Source: Rhodanobacter sp. C06 (GTDB lineage: Bacteria; Pseudomonadota; Gammaproteobacteria; Xanthomonadales; Rhodanobacteraceae). From it: a DNA stretch of 64,000 nucleotides. How positions within the stretch are numbered: the stretch's first letter is position 1; each line of letters begins with the position of its first letter. The stretch is taken from the NCBI RefSeq assembly GCF_002001105.1, contig NZ_MUNP01000045.1:1-64000 (forward strand). Reading direction: 5' to 3'. Position numbers and translations under genes: made by a program. Below, piece by piece: positions 36,064 through 44,651 of the stretch. Below the pieces are notes generated by a model. It saw only the letters and a program-made list of their open reading frames with translations. It was not told where the DNA came from and did not search any database.

Positions 36064-39000
36064 TCAATTCCTGATTTCCTTCCAGGAGATGCGCGACGGT
36101 ATGTCAGTGCTGGGTGGATTCACCTTGCTGAGGGCAGGTACGCCAGTCACCGTCTGGGTCACGAAATACGTCTGGCCGTTGTCCGTGACCGTGGTCGCAC
36201 TGCCAACTGCATTGAGTTGGATCCCGCCAACCGCCGAGCCGTCGGAATTATTGCCGAACGCCCCGCTTCCATTGGGGAAGAAGCCGTTGGGGAGTGCCCC
36301 TCCCGATGCCGGATCGAATGCCATCGTCCAGCCGCTCTGCAGTCCGGGATTGCACTGGATCGCCGATATCACCGGTGGAATGGCCGTACTGACCACCACC
36401 GCACCATCTATGATGGACGGGTTGTAGACGATCTGCTCTTGGGTCAAGGGAAAGTCGAACAACCAGCCATACTGGGTGTTGCCTCCCGCCCCCCCCGCAC
36501 AGGTCGTGCTGCCCAGCCAGCACACCATCTTGGTCGTGCTCAGATTGCGAAAGCCGAGTACCGAGCCGGCGCCGGCGGACGTCGACACCAGGGTCTGTGC
36601 CATGAGCTTGCTCCGGACAATCGCCTGGGCCCCCGTCAGACTGGCGTACTGTGCTTTCGACCCAACCGCCACGTTCCATGCGTTCATGTCCCAATCCCAG
36701 ATGCCATAGAAGGTCTGGGTACCGGTCGCATAGACATCCGGATTGGTCGCGCTGAGCGGGGTCTTCTGGCCGGTACCGAACAGCACCATGACCCGGTTGA
36801 CACTGCCGGTCCTGACGGCGGCGATGGAGGCCGCGGTCGTGATGGGCTGACGATTGCCAGCTGCGTCCTTGGCTACGAACAATGGCGTTGCCGCCGCATT
36901 CCCGAATTTCGAAACACCCCAGCTCGCGGCCGTCTTGCCGGTGACGTCGAAGCGCCAGACATTCCCCTGCAGATCGCCGGCGTAGAGGTAATCCGTGATG
37001 TTGTCGCCATCGAGATCCCCCTGACTGACATAGGCGATGCCGTTCGCGCTCGTCGGTGAACCCACGCCCGTGTCGAGAAACTGGAACGTGACTGCGCCGG
37101 TGCTCGAATCGACCAGGCCGATATACACGCCTGCCGACGCACCGCTACCCAGTCCATTGCCGAAGATGATCGCCCACTGTCCGTTGTGCATGCGGCTGAT
37201 GATCGGCGAACCGACGGTTTGCCCGAGATGCGACAGGCCCGTCGTGGCACTGGTCCAGTCGCCCACGACGACTGAAGAGGCCGTGCTTTGCGAGAAATTG
37301 CCCGGATTGGTGATGTCGAGCGCGTAGACCTCCTTGCCCCCGCTCCCCACTCCACCCACCAGCCACGTATGCCATGCGTTGTTGTAGAACAGGTCGCCTG
37401 CCGTCGGGGTGGCATCCACGAAATAACCGTGCACATAGGTCGGGTTGGCGAGGCTGGCCGTCGCCGCGCTGGAAAGCACGGCCGACGGCATGAACCCGAG
37501 CACCTCCTTGCCGTCATTGATCGTGCCGGTATAGGTGCCGCCGCCATTGGTCGGGGTGTAGTTGCCGGCGGCGTCATAGGCGCCGGCGCGGAACCCGTGC
37601 AGGAACCCATCATTGCCGCCCACGTAGACCACGTTCAGCCGCGTCGCGTTCGTGCTGGCGAAGTTGCTGTAGGCCTGCGCACCGCTCTGGTTCTCGGGTT
37701 GGACGACCGAACTCCCGTACAGGCCATCGCTGAACACGTCGGGATTGGTGCCTGGCACTGGAGCACCTACCCAGGTCGGACTGGAATTGATGATGTCTCC
37801 CAGCACTGCGGTCCGCGCGCGCAGATTGCCCGGGGTCGGGCTGGCCAGCTGCTCGGTCGAGCGATCACCTCGCAGCCATTTCAGGCGATTCGCGCCCGCA
37901 CCATCGGTGCTGTTCAGGGCGGTCTGCTGGGCTGTGGTGAGGCTGGCCCATTCCAACGGCGACGCCTTGCCGCCAACACTGTCCCAGGTCAGCAGCGTGC
38001 GCGCGGTCGGACCCTGTGCTGCGATGGTCGTGGTCGGGTTGCCTTGGGCATCCGTCCCCATCGCCGAACACAGGCCGCCGGTAAGCACGCACTTGGCGTC
38101 CCAGTTGGACACGGTGGCGATGCTGACGGTGTTGCCGGAGGTAACCAGCGAATTGGATACCAGCGAGCCCCACCAGTTATCCGACGAGTACGACGCCAGA
38201 TAGATTTGCGAACCGGTTTTTACCTGCCCCGACTGCACCGTATTGGCGCTGGCGCTGCTGTTGGACTGCAGCGGCGCGGCCTGGAAACAGGTGATTTCAT
38301 GAACGTTGTAGCTGCCACCGGTACCGGCCGAGAAACCGAAACGGAAGGATGCCGGCACCGGGCCGTTGCTGGCCGTGATCTGGTTGTTTACCAGCACCGG
38401 CTGGAACGCGCCGTTGTTGTAGCTGTAGGAAAAATTCAGCAGCCCACCCGGGGAAAGCGTCAACTTGTAGGTGATCGGCCAGGTGTTCTTGGTGTAGTCG
38501 GCCGGAGCACTCGGATTGCCGGCTCGCGTCGGCGAGCCCTCATTGGCAATCAGCGTGCCCGTGGGCAGTACCTGATAGCCGCCACCGATCGCTTTGTAGT
38601 TGTACGGGATCTGCGTGTAAACGTACGGATTATTCTTAGTCCCTGAACCAGAGGACACATATTTACCCGAACTGCATGCAGCCTTGGTCTTTGTTGCGTC
38701 CACACTCCCCAAATAATAAGCGGAATTCTGCGCCTTCAACCATGCCCACGTCGTATTGCCGGCGCCACGCAAACCAATACGCTGGGGCTGGTATTGAGAG
38801 CCGCCACCGGCGCTTATCCCGGTTAGCCCATTCGAATACGAGTTGTCGCCATACGCCTTCGTGCCGCCGGTGGCCCGCGAATTGAGAATGCCAGTGTCGG
38901 TGTTGTCACCCGAGTTGAGAAAATTCCCGAACTCGTCGATGCCCAGGCCAAGATAGGCATTGGCCATGCCTTCATACGTAGCGTTGCTGTTGGAACAGCT

Positions 39001-39459
39001 GTAGCCCATGCTGCCGCCTAGTCCACCGGCCACCGTGGGAGCAGCTGCGGTGCCGTCGGTCAGCATGAACGAGATGCCGTCCGCGCCATCCTTTGCCGGG
39101 CTTTGACTGTCGCCACCATACGTATAGGTGGTGAACGTGACTTGCAGGCCCTGGCTCATGGGAAAGGTGAAATTCGAGAGAATCGCACCGGTCTGATTGG
39201 TCTGAGGCGGGGTCAGGCGCAGCGCACCGGAACCGATGGCGTCCTTGGGAGCAGTGACCCCTATATTCGCGCAGCCCGGGATGACGCCGGCACCTTTGGC
39301 CGCACTGCCCGCCGTGAGGCAGGCATCATTCAACGCAAGCCATTGGTTGTTGGTCGTCCCACTCGAAAAATTCTCCTTGTAGCTGGTCTGTGCCGTGACC
39401 GCACCGGACAAGAGCAGGCCTGCGAACAGGGATGCCAGCTGGGTGTGTTTGATGGGCAT
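36064..39459 (-). CDS. pilY1: PilY1-type pilus tip adhesin with N-terminal lectin-like domain
   Basis: A 1131-aa secreted tip protein. The signal peptide (MPIKHTQLASLFAGLLLSGA) is followed by an L-type (legume-like) lectin fold at about residues 24-370, shown by GADGISFMLTDG, YLGLGIDEFGNF and FGFSAGTGGSYNVHEITCF. The PilY1 beta-propeller C-terminal domain (about 500-1100) has VYVGGNDGFLHGF and the calcium loop DLDGDNITDYLYAGDLQGN. PilY1 primes pilus assembly and mediates adhesion. The lectin module replaces the von Willebrand A-type region found in some homologues and suggests glycan binding. It sits between pilX and pilE. Confidence 0.92.
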   Translation of the reverse strand: MPIKHTQLASLFAGLLLSGAVTAQTSYKENFSSGTTNNQWLALNDACLTAGSAAKGAGVIPGCANIGVTAPKDAIGSGALRLTPPQTNQTGAILSNFTFPMSQGLQVTFTTYTYGGDSQSPAKDGADGISFMLTDGTAAAPTVAGGLGGSMGYSCSNSNATYEGMANAYLGLGIDEFGNFLNSGDNTDTGILNSRATGGTKAYGDNSYSNGLTGISAGGGSQYQPQRIGLRGAGNTTWAWLKAQNSAYYLGSVDATKTKAACSSGKYVSSGSGTKNNPYVYTQIPYNYKAIGGGYQVLPTGTLIANEGSPTRAGNPSAPADYTKNTWPITYKLTLSPGGLLNFSYSYNNGAFQPVLVNNQITASNGPVPASFRFGFSAGTGGSYNVHEITCFQAAPLQSNSSASANTVQSGQVKTGSQIYLASYSSDNWWGSLVSNSLVTSGNTVSIATVSNWDAKCVLTGGLCSAMGTDAQGNPTTTIAAQGPTARTLLTWDSVGGKASPLEWASLTTAQQTALNSTDGAGANRLKWLRGDRSTEQLASPTPGNLRARTAVLGDIINSSPTWVGAPVPGTNPDVFSDGLYGSSVVQPENQSGAQAYSNFASTNATRLNVVYVGGNDGFLHGFRAGAYDAAGNYTPTNGGGTYTGTINDGKEVLGFMPSAVLSSAATASLANPTYVHGYFVDATPTAGDLFYNNAWHTWLVGGVGSGGKEVYALDITNPGNFSQSTASSVVVGDWTSATTGLSHLGQTVGSPIISRMHNGQWAIIFGNGLGSGASAGVYIGLVDSSTGAVTFQFLDTGVGSPTSANGIAYVSQGDLDGDNITDYLYAGDLQGNVWRFDVTGKTAASWGVSKFGNAAATPLFVAKDAAGNRQPITTAASIAAVRTGSVNRVMVLFGTGQKTPLSATNPDVYATGTQTFYGIWDWDMNAWNVAVGSKAQYASLTGAQAIVRSKLMAQTLVSTSAGAGSVLGFRNLSTTKMVCWLGSTTCAGGAGGNTQYGWLFDFPLTQEQIVYNPSIIDGAVVVSTAIPPVISAIQCNPGLQSGWTMAFDPASGGALPNGFFPNGSGAFGNNSDGSAVGGIQLNAVGSATTVTDNGQTYFVTQTVTGVPALSKVNPPSTDIPSRISWKEIRN

Positions 39460-39637
39460 GACCTTCCCCTTGTTCTTTGACCGGATATCCCGGACTGGCG
39501 CCGATCGATCCTCGGCGATGCGACAAACTCGATGGCGTGGCTCGGTGCAGACCGTTCTCCACCTCGGCACAATGCCCGGGGAAAGCGCCGCAACCCGCCT
39601 CATGTGTCGGACAATGTCAGGCAAGCGGGCCACGGCC

Positions 39638-40369
39638 TCATCGCCTGAAGACGGACTGAAGCACGACGGTCGCCCGGTCGCCCCCGGCAGCCGGACCACT
39701 GCGGACGGTGATCCGATAGAAATCCGCGCATGGATTCTTGCTTGGGCTCGTCGGACTGTCGGTGCATGCGTAGGTGCGTCCCTTGCCTCCGAGGTCGATC
39801 ACCGAGGGGGCGGGGCCGCTGAAATTTCCCATGTACTCGATGACGTACTGCGGCTGTGCGGCAGCCAGGTTGCCGGCATCAAACGACGCCTTGGCCACGG
39901 ACTGGATGTTCGCTGCCGGCAGCGTGCCGTCACTCAGCGGATTGGCCATGCACTTGATGACGGTTGCCGCCTTCGGCGAGCAGTCCCGGATGGTCGCTGG
40001 CAAGGTCGGGCGGGACGGTGGCAACGATGGCTGCAAGGCCTGCACCACGATATGCGCCTGCCGCAGCCCTGCCTCACCTACCTGGAAGGCGATCTGTCGA
40101 TCGCTGAAGTTGGCCGCCATCTTCTGCTGCATGACGGTGCCGCGCACCGCCGCCAGCCCCACCAGCGTGATTACCACCAGCAGGATCAGCGCAGTCACCA
40201 AGGCCACGCCGCGCTGGCCGGCATACGCCGGTGGCTGACCGTGCTTGTTGCATGCACCGGCTGGGCGCACCACCGTCGGGTAAGCGACGGACGTCGTGTC
40301 CGCAGCGATACCGATGCAAGTTCGAGCTGGTTCCGGCAGAGAAAGCGCGAGCGTAAGAGCGTGACTCAT
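39638..40369 (-). CDS. pilX: Minor pilin PilX
   Basis: A 243-aa protein with the PilX N-terminal signature QRGVALVTALILLVVITLVG at about residues 52-71, then RGTVMQQKMAANFSDRQIAFQVGEAGLR, and a Cys-containing globular end. PilX has no classical prepilin Phe+1/Glu5 and helps start the pilus tip. The leader before the signature is unusually long (about 50 residues), so the real start may be an internal GTG, but no better ribosome site was found. Start is 1 nt from the pilW stop. Confidence 0.85.
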   Translation of the reverse strand: MSHALTLALSLPEPARTCIGIAADTTSVAYPTVVRPAGACNKHGQPPAYAGQRGVALVTALILLVVITLVGLAAVRGTVMQQKMAANFSDRQIAFQVGEAGLRQAHIVVQALQPSLPPSRPTLPATIRDCSPKAATVIKCMANPLSDGTLPAANIQSVAKASFDAGNLAAAQPQYVIEYMGNFSGPAPSVIDLGGKGRTYACTDSPTSPSKNPCADFYRITVRSGPAAGGDRATVVLQSVFRR

Positions 40370-40370
40370 C

Positions 40371-41411
40371 TCAATTCACCCGATTGCGTGCGGTGGTGGA
40401 GGCGGTAAAGACGCGCGTGATCGGCTTGGCGTCGACACCGGCGCGCTGGTCGGTGCTTTGCAGCGTCAGCTGGACCTGCACGGCGCTTACCGCCCCCCAG
40501 TTGGTGATCGAGCTCGCCGGTCCGAAAGCGGCATTGCCTGACTGGAGATATTGGATGCGCATGGCAGTGACATTGCGCACCATTTCATCCGTGGTCGTTC
40601 CGAGCACTCCAGCGTTGTTGACCAGCTGCACGCGATACAGCGAGAAGCCTCCGACCACGGGAGGCGGCGTGGCACCGATGTACCAGTCCACCGCGCTCAA
40701 TCTGGCGATCGACGCGTTGGCCCCGAAAGCATAGGGAACGCCGGTACTCGCAAGGATGTTGGAGTAGTTGCCAGGCGTGGTGGTAAGCGTGCTGTAGCCG
40801 AGTGTCTTGGCGGCGCTGTTGTAGCTGGTGGACTGGAAGATGGCCGAGAACTGGGGGTCGCACACGATCATCGCATCGCCGATTGCCAGATCGGGACTGG
40901 TTTCGTTGAGCGTGAACGTCGTCGTGGCCGTGCTGTGGCTAGATATGCTCAGACCGGCGTTGTTGGCACCGATGAGCTGCAACGAGTCGTTGCCGGCCAC
41001 GGCCGGCGTGGCTGCCGGCGGTGCCGGATCGGCGGCGGTGCCGGCACCGTAACCGATCAGCGCGTTGTTCCAGTTGGCCCACCAGACGGTGCCGCCACCA
41101 CCCGGGCTGTTCTTGAGGACGCTGGTGATGTTCCCGCTGCCGCTGCTGTCACAACCGGTGAGCCCGGCGTTGCGGATATCCTGCGCCAGCATCTCGAACG
41201 CCATGCGCGTGTTGTCCTGCACGTCGCTCAGCGCGGCATTGGTGCGGTAGACCTGCTGGTTGGCGAGGAACACGCTGCTGACGCCGCCAATGACGATCAG
41301 GCCCAGCAGCATGGCCACCATCAGCTCGATCAGGGTGAAGCCGGCCACGCTCCTGTTGTGCTGCGCGCACGAGCTGACGCGCAAGGCATGCGTGCGGCGA
41401 CCGCGGTTCAT
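40371..41411 (-). CDS. pilW: Minor pilin PilW
   Basis: A 346-aa prepilin-like protein. The leader of about 24 residues ends VAG and is followed by FTLIELMVAMLLGLIVIGGV (mature Glu5), then FLANQQVYRTNAALSDVQDN and MAFEMLAQDIRNAGLTGCD, which are typical of PilW. A long beta-rich C-terminal part follows. The start overlaps the pilV stop (ATGA), which shows translational coupling. Confidence 0.92.
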   Translation of the reverse strand: MNRGRRTHALRVSSCAQHNRSVAGFTLIELMVAMLLGLIVIGGVSSVFLANQQVYRTNAALSDVQDNTRMAFEMLAQDIRNAGLTGCDSSGSGNITSVLKNSPGGGGTVWWANWNNALIGYGAGTAADPAPPAATPAVAGNDSLQLIGANNAGLSISSHSTATTTFTLNETSPDLAIGDAMIVCDPQFSAIFQSTSYNSAAKTLGYSTLTTTPGNYSNILASTGVPYAFGANASIARLSAVDWYIGATPPPVVGGFSLYRVQLVNNAGVLGTTTDEMVRNVTAMRIQYLQSGNAAFGPASSITNWGAVSAVQVQLTLQSTDQRAGVDAKPITRVFTASTTARNRVN

Positions 41412-41908
41412 AGCATGGCCCTGGTGGTGACGGTTTGCGTGCCGGTCGTGCTGCCGGTGCCTGCCGCACCGGACTTGCTGTCGTCGTAGGTCACGGTGAT
41501 GGTGCAATCGCCTGCGGTACCCGTGCAGGCGACCGTCCCGGTGGTGCTGGCAGCCGAGCCGAGGCTGGCTGCCAGCTGGCCGCACCATTGGGCAAGCTGG
41601 ACGCCGGCCAGCGTGCTGGTATCCGTGGGGCAGGCATTGCCCGTGACCTTCTTGTTGTTGTAGGCGCCGTTCTGGGCCGACGCCAAGTCCGCGCGCATGG
41701 CATCGAGGATCGAGTAGGTTCCGATGACGGCCACGCTGCGCGCCATCGAACTGTTGTTCATCGACAACGAGCGCGCCTGCAACGCGGCGATGCCGAGGAA
41801 ACCGACCGACAGCACCAGCACGGCGATCAAAACCTCGATCAGTCCGACGCCAGCTTGCCGGGAACGCAGGCACCATGGATGCCGCAGAGGAAAGATCATG
41901 CGGTTCAT
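41408..41908 (-). CDS. pilV: Minor pilin PilV
   Basis: A 166-aa prepilin with mature start GVGLIEVLIAVLVLSVGFLG after RQA and the PilV hallmark GIAALQARSLSMNNSSMARSV. The globular part contains three Cys (NACPTD, QWCGQL, VACTGT, GDC). It overlaps fimT upstream and pilW downstream by 4 nt each, so it lies in the centre of a coupled operon. Confidence 0.92.
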   Translation of the reverse strand: MNRMIFPLRHPWCLRSRQAGVGLIEVLIAVLVLSVGFLGIAALQARSLSMNNSSMARSVAVIGTYSILDAMRADLASAQNGAYNNKKVTGNACPTDTSTLAGVQLAQWCGQLAASLGSAASTTGTVACTGTAGDCTITVTYDDSKSGAAGTGSTTGTQTVTTRAML

Positions 41909-42528
41909 GACGAGGGGCAGTCTCCGCTGGTGGTCGTGGTGGCGAGGATCGAGCCCGCCGTCATGGTGATCAGGCGGTGGTTGTCGCGACTCAGCTGGCT
42001 GATGCAGATGTCTGCCACCACGCCGCTGTAAGGCGCAGTGGCCGCGGCGAGGGCATTGCGCGCCTGCCCTTGCGTGGTGAAACGCAGTGCGGTCAGGTCA
42101 CCGCTGACCTGGACGGGCAAAACAAGACTGATCGGGCTGACGAGCACCCGACTGGAGGTACCGCCGCTCATGGCCCAGACCGCGCCGCTTTCGGTGCCGC
42201 ACGCTCCGCCAAGCGTGTCGCTGGTGTTGGCGGCGGCCGAGTTGCTGCAGAACTGGGTGCTGGCGTTGCGCTTGACCGCCTCCATGCGGGCGACGCTGAT
42301 CGCGTTGACCAGGTCGTTGGCGGCGGTGTTGAGCCGGTTGGAAAGCGTGATATTCCGGAAGCTCGGCACCGCGATCATCAGCAACACCGCGGCCACGGCC
42401 ACGGTGACCATCAGCTCGACCAGGGTGAAGCCGCGTTGGCGGCGCCGCGTCGGCGCCTGCCCGCCGATGGGACGCCAGCGGCGTGGCGCGCCTGGCAAGA
42501 CGTCCGCTGGCTGCGGCTGGACTGGCAT
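41905..42528 (-). CDS. fimT: GspH/FimT family pseudopilin
   Basis: A 207-aa prepilin with a leader of about 33 residues rich in Arg (GQAPTRRRQRG), then FTLVELMVTVAVAAVLLMIA with Glu5. The FimT/GspH core is VPSFRNITLSNRLNTAANDL and SVARMEAVKRNA. Some FimT proteins bind DNA for natural transformation. Start at 42528 has AGGGGA 6 nt upstream; this is the first gene of the minor pilin operon, about 30 nt downstream of a candidate sigma70 promoter. Confidence 0.9.
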   Translation of the reverse strand: MPVQPQPADVLPGAPRRWRPIGGQAPTRRRQRGFTLVELMVTVAVAAVLLMIAVPSFRNITLSNRLNTAANDLVNAISVARMEAVKRNASTQFCSNSAAANTSDTLGGACGTESGAVWAMSGGTSSRVLVSPISLVLPVQVSGDLTALRFTTQGQARNALAAATAPYSGVVADICISQLSRDNHRLITMTAGSILATTTTSGDCPSS

Positions 42529-42556
42529 GAGCGTTCCCCTGAGCCCGTGAATTCGC

Positions 42557-42584
42557 AGGGTAGCGACGCAAGTTATTTCGTCAA
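42557..42584 (-). promoter_or_regulatory. Candidate sigma70 promoter for the fimT-pilVWXY1E operon
   Basis: On the minus strand, TTGACG (42584-42579), a 16-nt spacer and TACCCT (42562-42557) lie upstream of fimT. The -35 box is strong and the -10 weak. No sigma54 element was seen. Confidence 0.42.
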
Positions 42585-42742
42585 GTATTTGCGAGGATGA
42601 ACGGCAAGAATTTGCCGACAAGCGGCAGGCTGGCGTCGCCAAACCTGTTCGCCGCCACGTCGCGGACTCCGCTAAACACGTTGTGGATGACACGAAACGC
42701 GACTCACATGCCCCGGCACGCGAGCGACCACGTGGCGCTCAG

Positions 42743-42780
42743 ACGACAAAAGGCCCGCATCGCTGCGGGCCTTTTGTCGT
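42743..42780. terminator. Bidirectional intrinsic terminator after tRNA-Thr
   Basis: A perfect 17-bp stem (containing AAAAGGCCCGCA / TGCGGGCCTTTT) with loop TCGC. Its T-run is present on both strands. It lies 4 nt beyond the 3' end of tRNA-Thr. Confidence 0.9.
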
Positions 42781-42784
42781 GACC

Positions 42785-42860
42785 TGGTGCCGGAAACAGG
42801 AGTCGAACCTGCGACCTACGCATTACGAATGCGCCGCTCTACCAACTGAGCTATTCCGGC
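42785..42860 (-). tRNA. tRNA-Thr(CGU)
   Basis: A 76-nt tRNA on the minus strand, from GCCGGAATAGCTCAGTTGG to TTTCCGGCACCA with the CCA tail encoded. All arms pair: acceptor GCCGGAA/TTCCGGC, anticodon stem GCGCA/TGCG(T) with loop TTCGTAA, giving anticodon CGU (Thr, ACG codons), and TTCGACTC in the T loop. It lies 50 nt downstream of ispH on the same strand. Confidence 0.97.
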
Positions 42861-42875
42861 GATGGCGAGCCGCGA

Positions 42876-42904
42876 AGTTTACGGGGCGGCCGGATGGGGC
42901 GCAA
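42876..42904 (-). promoter_or_regulatory. Candidate promoter for tRNA-Thr
   Basis: Minus-strand TTGCGC (42904-42899), a 17-nt spacer and TAAACT (42881-42876), 15 nt before the tRNA 5' end. The spacing is ideal, and the GC-rich stretch CGCGGCTCG after the -10 resembles a stringent discriminator, as expected for stable RNA. Confidence 0.5.
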
Positions 42905-42910
42905 GCCGGA

Positions 42911-43870
42911 TCAGCCTGCCGCCGGGCCGCTCTCGACGACGCGCAGTTCCTTGGGCAGGGCGAAGGTGATGGTCTCCGGCTCGCCGTCCAGCTCGCGCAC
43001 CGCGCCGGCGCCCCAGGATTGCAGGCGGGCGATCACGTCGCGCACCAGCTTCTCGGGTGCGGAGGCGCCCGCGGTGAGGCCAATGCGGCTCACGCCATCC
43101 AGCCAGGATCGCTCGATGTGCTCGGCGCCGTCGATCAGGTGCGCGCGCACGCCCTGCTTCTCGGCCAGCTCGCGCAGGCGGTTGGAGTTGGAGCTGTTGA
43201 CCGAGCCGACCACCAGCATCAGGTCCACCGCGTCGGCGAGCCGGCGCACGGCGTCCTGGCGGTTCTGGGTGGCGTAGCAGATGTCGTCCTTGCGTGGTCC
43301 CTCGACGTCGGGGAACTGCGCGCGCAACGCCGTGATGATGGCCTTGGTGTCGTCCACCGACAGCGTGGTCTGGGTGACGTAGGACAGTTCATGCGGGAAC
43401 TTCGGCGTCAGTACCGCCACATCCTCCACCGATTCCACCAACAGGATCTCACCGCTGTTGGCGGGGTTCCACTGGCCCATGGTGCCTTCCACCTCGGGGT
43501 GGCCGGCGTGGCCGATCAGCACCACGCTGCGGCCGATGCGGCCCAGCCGCGCCACTTCCATGTGCACCTTGGTGACCAGCGGACAAGTGGCGTCGAACAC
43601 CTTGAGGTCGCGCCGCTCGGCTTCCTCGCGCACCGCCTTGGAAACGCCGTGGGCGCTGAAGATCACCGTGGCGCCGTCGGGCACCTCGTGCAGTTCCTCG
43701 ACGAACACCGCGCCGTCGTGGCGCAGCTTGTCCACCACGTAGCGGTTGTGCACTACCTCGTGGCGCACGTAGATCGGCGCGCCATACGACTCCAGCGCGC
43801 GCTCGACGATGGCGATGGCGCGATCGACGCCTGCGCAGAAACCGCGGGGATTGGCGAGCAGGATGTCCAT
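42911..43870 (-). CDS. ispH: 4-hydroxy-3-methylbut-2-enyl diphosphate reductase
   Basis: IspH/LytB, 319 aa, last step of the MEP isoprenoid pathway (HMBPP to IPP and DMAPP). It is a [4Fe-4S] enzyme with cluster Cys12 in GFCAGVDRA, the middle Cys in [12 protein letters not shown] and the third in [28 protein letters not shown] and [16 protein letters not shown] are further signatures. The start at 43870 ([10 protein letters not shown]) is set by family alignment. It is last gene of the murJ-ribF-ileS-lspA-ispH run, separated from lspA by a repeat block. Confidence 0.97.
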   Translation of the reverse strand: MDILLANPRGFCAGVDRAIAIVERALESYGAPIYVRHEVVHNRYVVDKLRHDGAVFVEELHEVPDGATVIFSAHGVSKAVREEAERRDLKVFDATCPLVTKVHMEVARLGRIGRSVVLIGHAGHPEVEGTMGQWNPANSGEILLVESVEDVAVLTPKFPHELSYVTQTTLSVDDTKAIITALRAQFPDVEGPRKDDICYATQNRQDAVRRLADAVDLMLVVGSVNSSNSNRLRELAEKQGVRAHLIDGAEHIERSWLDGVSRIGLTAGASAPEKLVRDVIARLQSWGAGAVRELDGEPETITFALPKELRVVESGPAAG

Positions 43871-43889
43871 AGTGAAAGCCGTGGCGTTA

Positions 43890-43978
43890 TCCCTCCCCCT
43901 GCTTGCAGGGGGAGATGGAGGGGGTGAGGCCAACGGCTTTACCCCTCCCCAACCCTCCCCTGCGCGCAGGGGAGGGAG
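43890..43978. repeat. CCCTCCCC-type double palindrome between lspA and ispH
   Basis: Two hairpins, ccctccccctgcttgcaggg ggag and ccctcccctgcgcgcagggg aggg, are joined by gggggtgagg...acccctcccc. The same composite structure recurs at 44521-44627 on the other side of lspA. Confidence 0.88.
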
Positions 43979-43988
43979 CGGATACCGA

Positions 43989-44495
43989 TTATCGCACGCC
44001 GTCCTGCCCCTTGCCGCCGAACAGGCCGAATGCCACCAGCATCACCGCCCCCACGCTAACGCCGCAATCAGCCACGTTGAAGGTCGCGAAATGCCAAGCG
44101 CCGAACTGCACGTCAACGAAATCGGTCACCGCCGCGGCATGCAGGCGATCGATCAGGTTGCCGATCGCGCCGCCGATGATCATCGAAAGCGGCAGCGCCG
44201 TGCGCCAGTCGCGCCGCCCGGTGCGCGCGAGCCACGCCACCAGCACCGCGCTGATGACGAGCGCCAGCACCACGAAGAACCAGCGCTGCCAGCCGCCGCC
44301 CAGGGCCAGGAAGCTGAAGGCGGCACCGGGGTTGAAGGCCAACGTCCAGTTGAGGAAGCCGGGAATCACCGGATGCGGGATGCCAGCGGGCTGCAATGCG
44401 GCCAGTGCCCACCACTTGCTGAGCTGGTCGAGGGCGATGACGAGGGCGGAAAGCAGCAGCCAGGGAAGCGCGTTGGGTTTGGTGGTCATGGGCAT
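43989..44495 (-). CDS. lspA: Lipoprotein signal peptidase (signal peptidase II)
   Basis: A 168-aa inner-membrane aspartyl protease that cleaves prolipoprotein signal peptides. Four TM segments are visible. Family motifs are [29 protein letters not shown] (first catalytic Asp) and [11 protein letters not shown] (second Asp). Start at 44495 has GGAAG nearby; an ATG two codons later is also possible. It is bracketed by two copies of the same repeat, yet keeps the conserved ileS-lspA-ispH order. Confidence 0.97.
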   Translation of the reverse strand: MPMTTKPNALPWLLLSALVIALDQLSKWWALAALQPAGIPHPVIPGFLNWTLAFNPGAAFSFLALGGGWQRWFFVVLALVISAVLVAWLARTGRRDWRTALPLSMIIGGAIGNLIDRLHAAAVTDFVDVQFGAWHFATFNVADCGVSVGAVMLVAFGLFGGKGQDGVR

Positions 44496-44520
44496 GAAGC
44501 TTCCGATTCACTCCTCCTCC

Positions 44521-44627
44521 TGCGTGCAGGGGGAGGCTGGGAGGGGGTGATTCCGGCGATGGGAGAGCAGGTCAAAAGCCACCCTACCCCAACCCTCCCC
44601 TGCACGCAGGGGAGGGTGTACGGCAAG
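44521..44627. repeat. CCCTCCCC-type double palindrome between ileS and lspA
   Basis: ctcctcctcctgcgtgcagg gggagg and aaccctcccctgcacgcagg ggaggg form two hairpins joined by about 33 nt. It is the second copy of the element at 43890-43978, in the same orientation. Confidence 0.88.
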
Positions 44628-44651
44628 CGCCGTACCACGGTGGAAGGCGGA

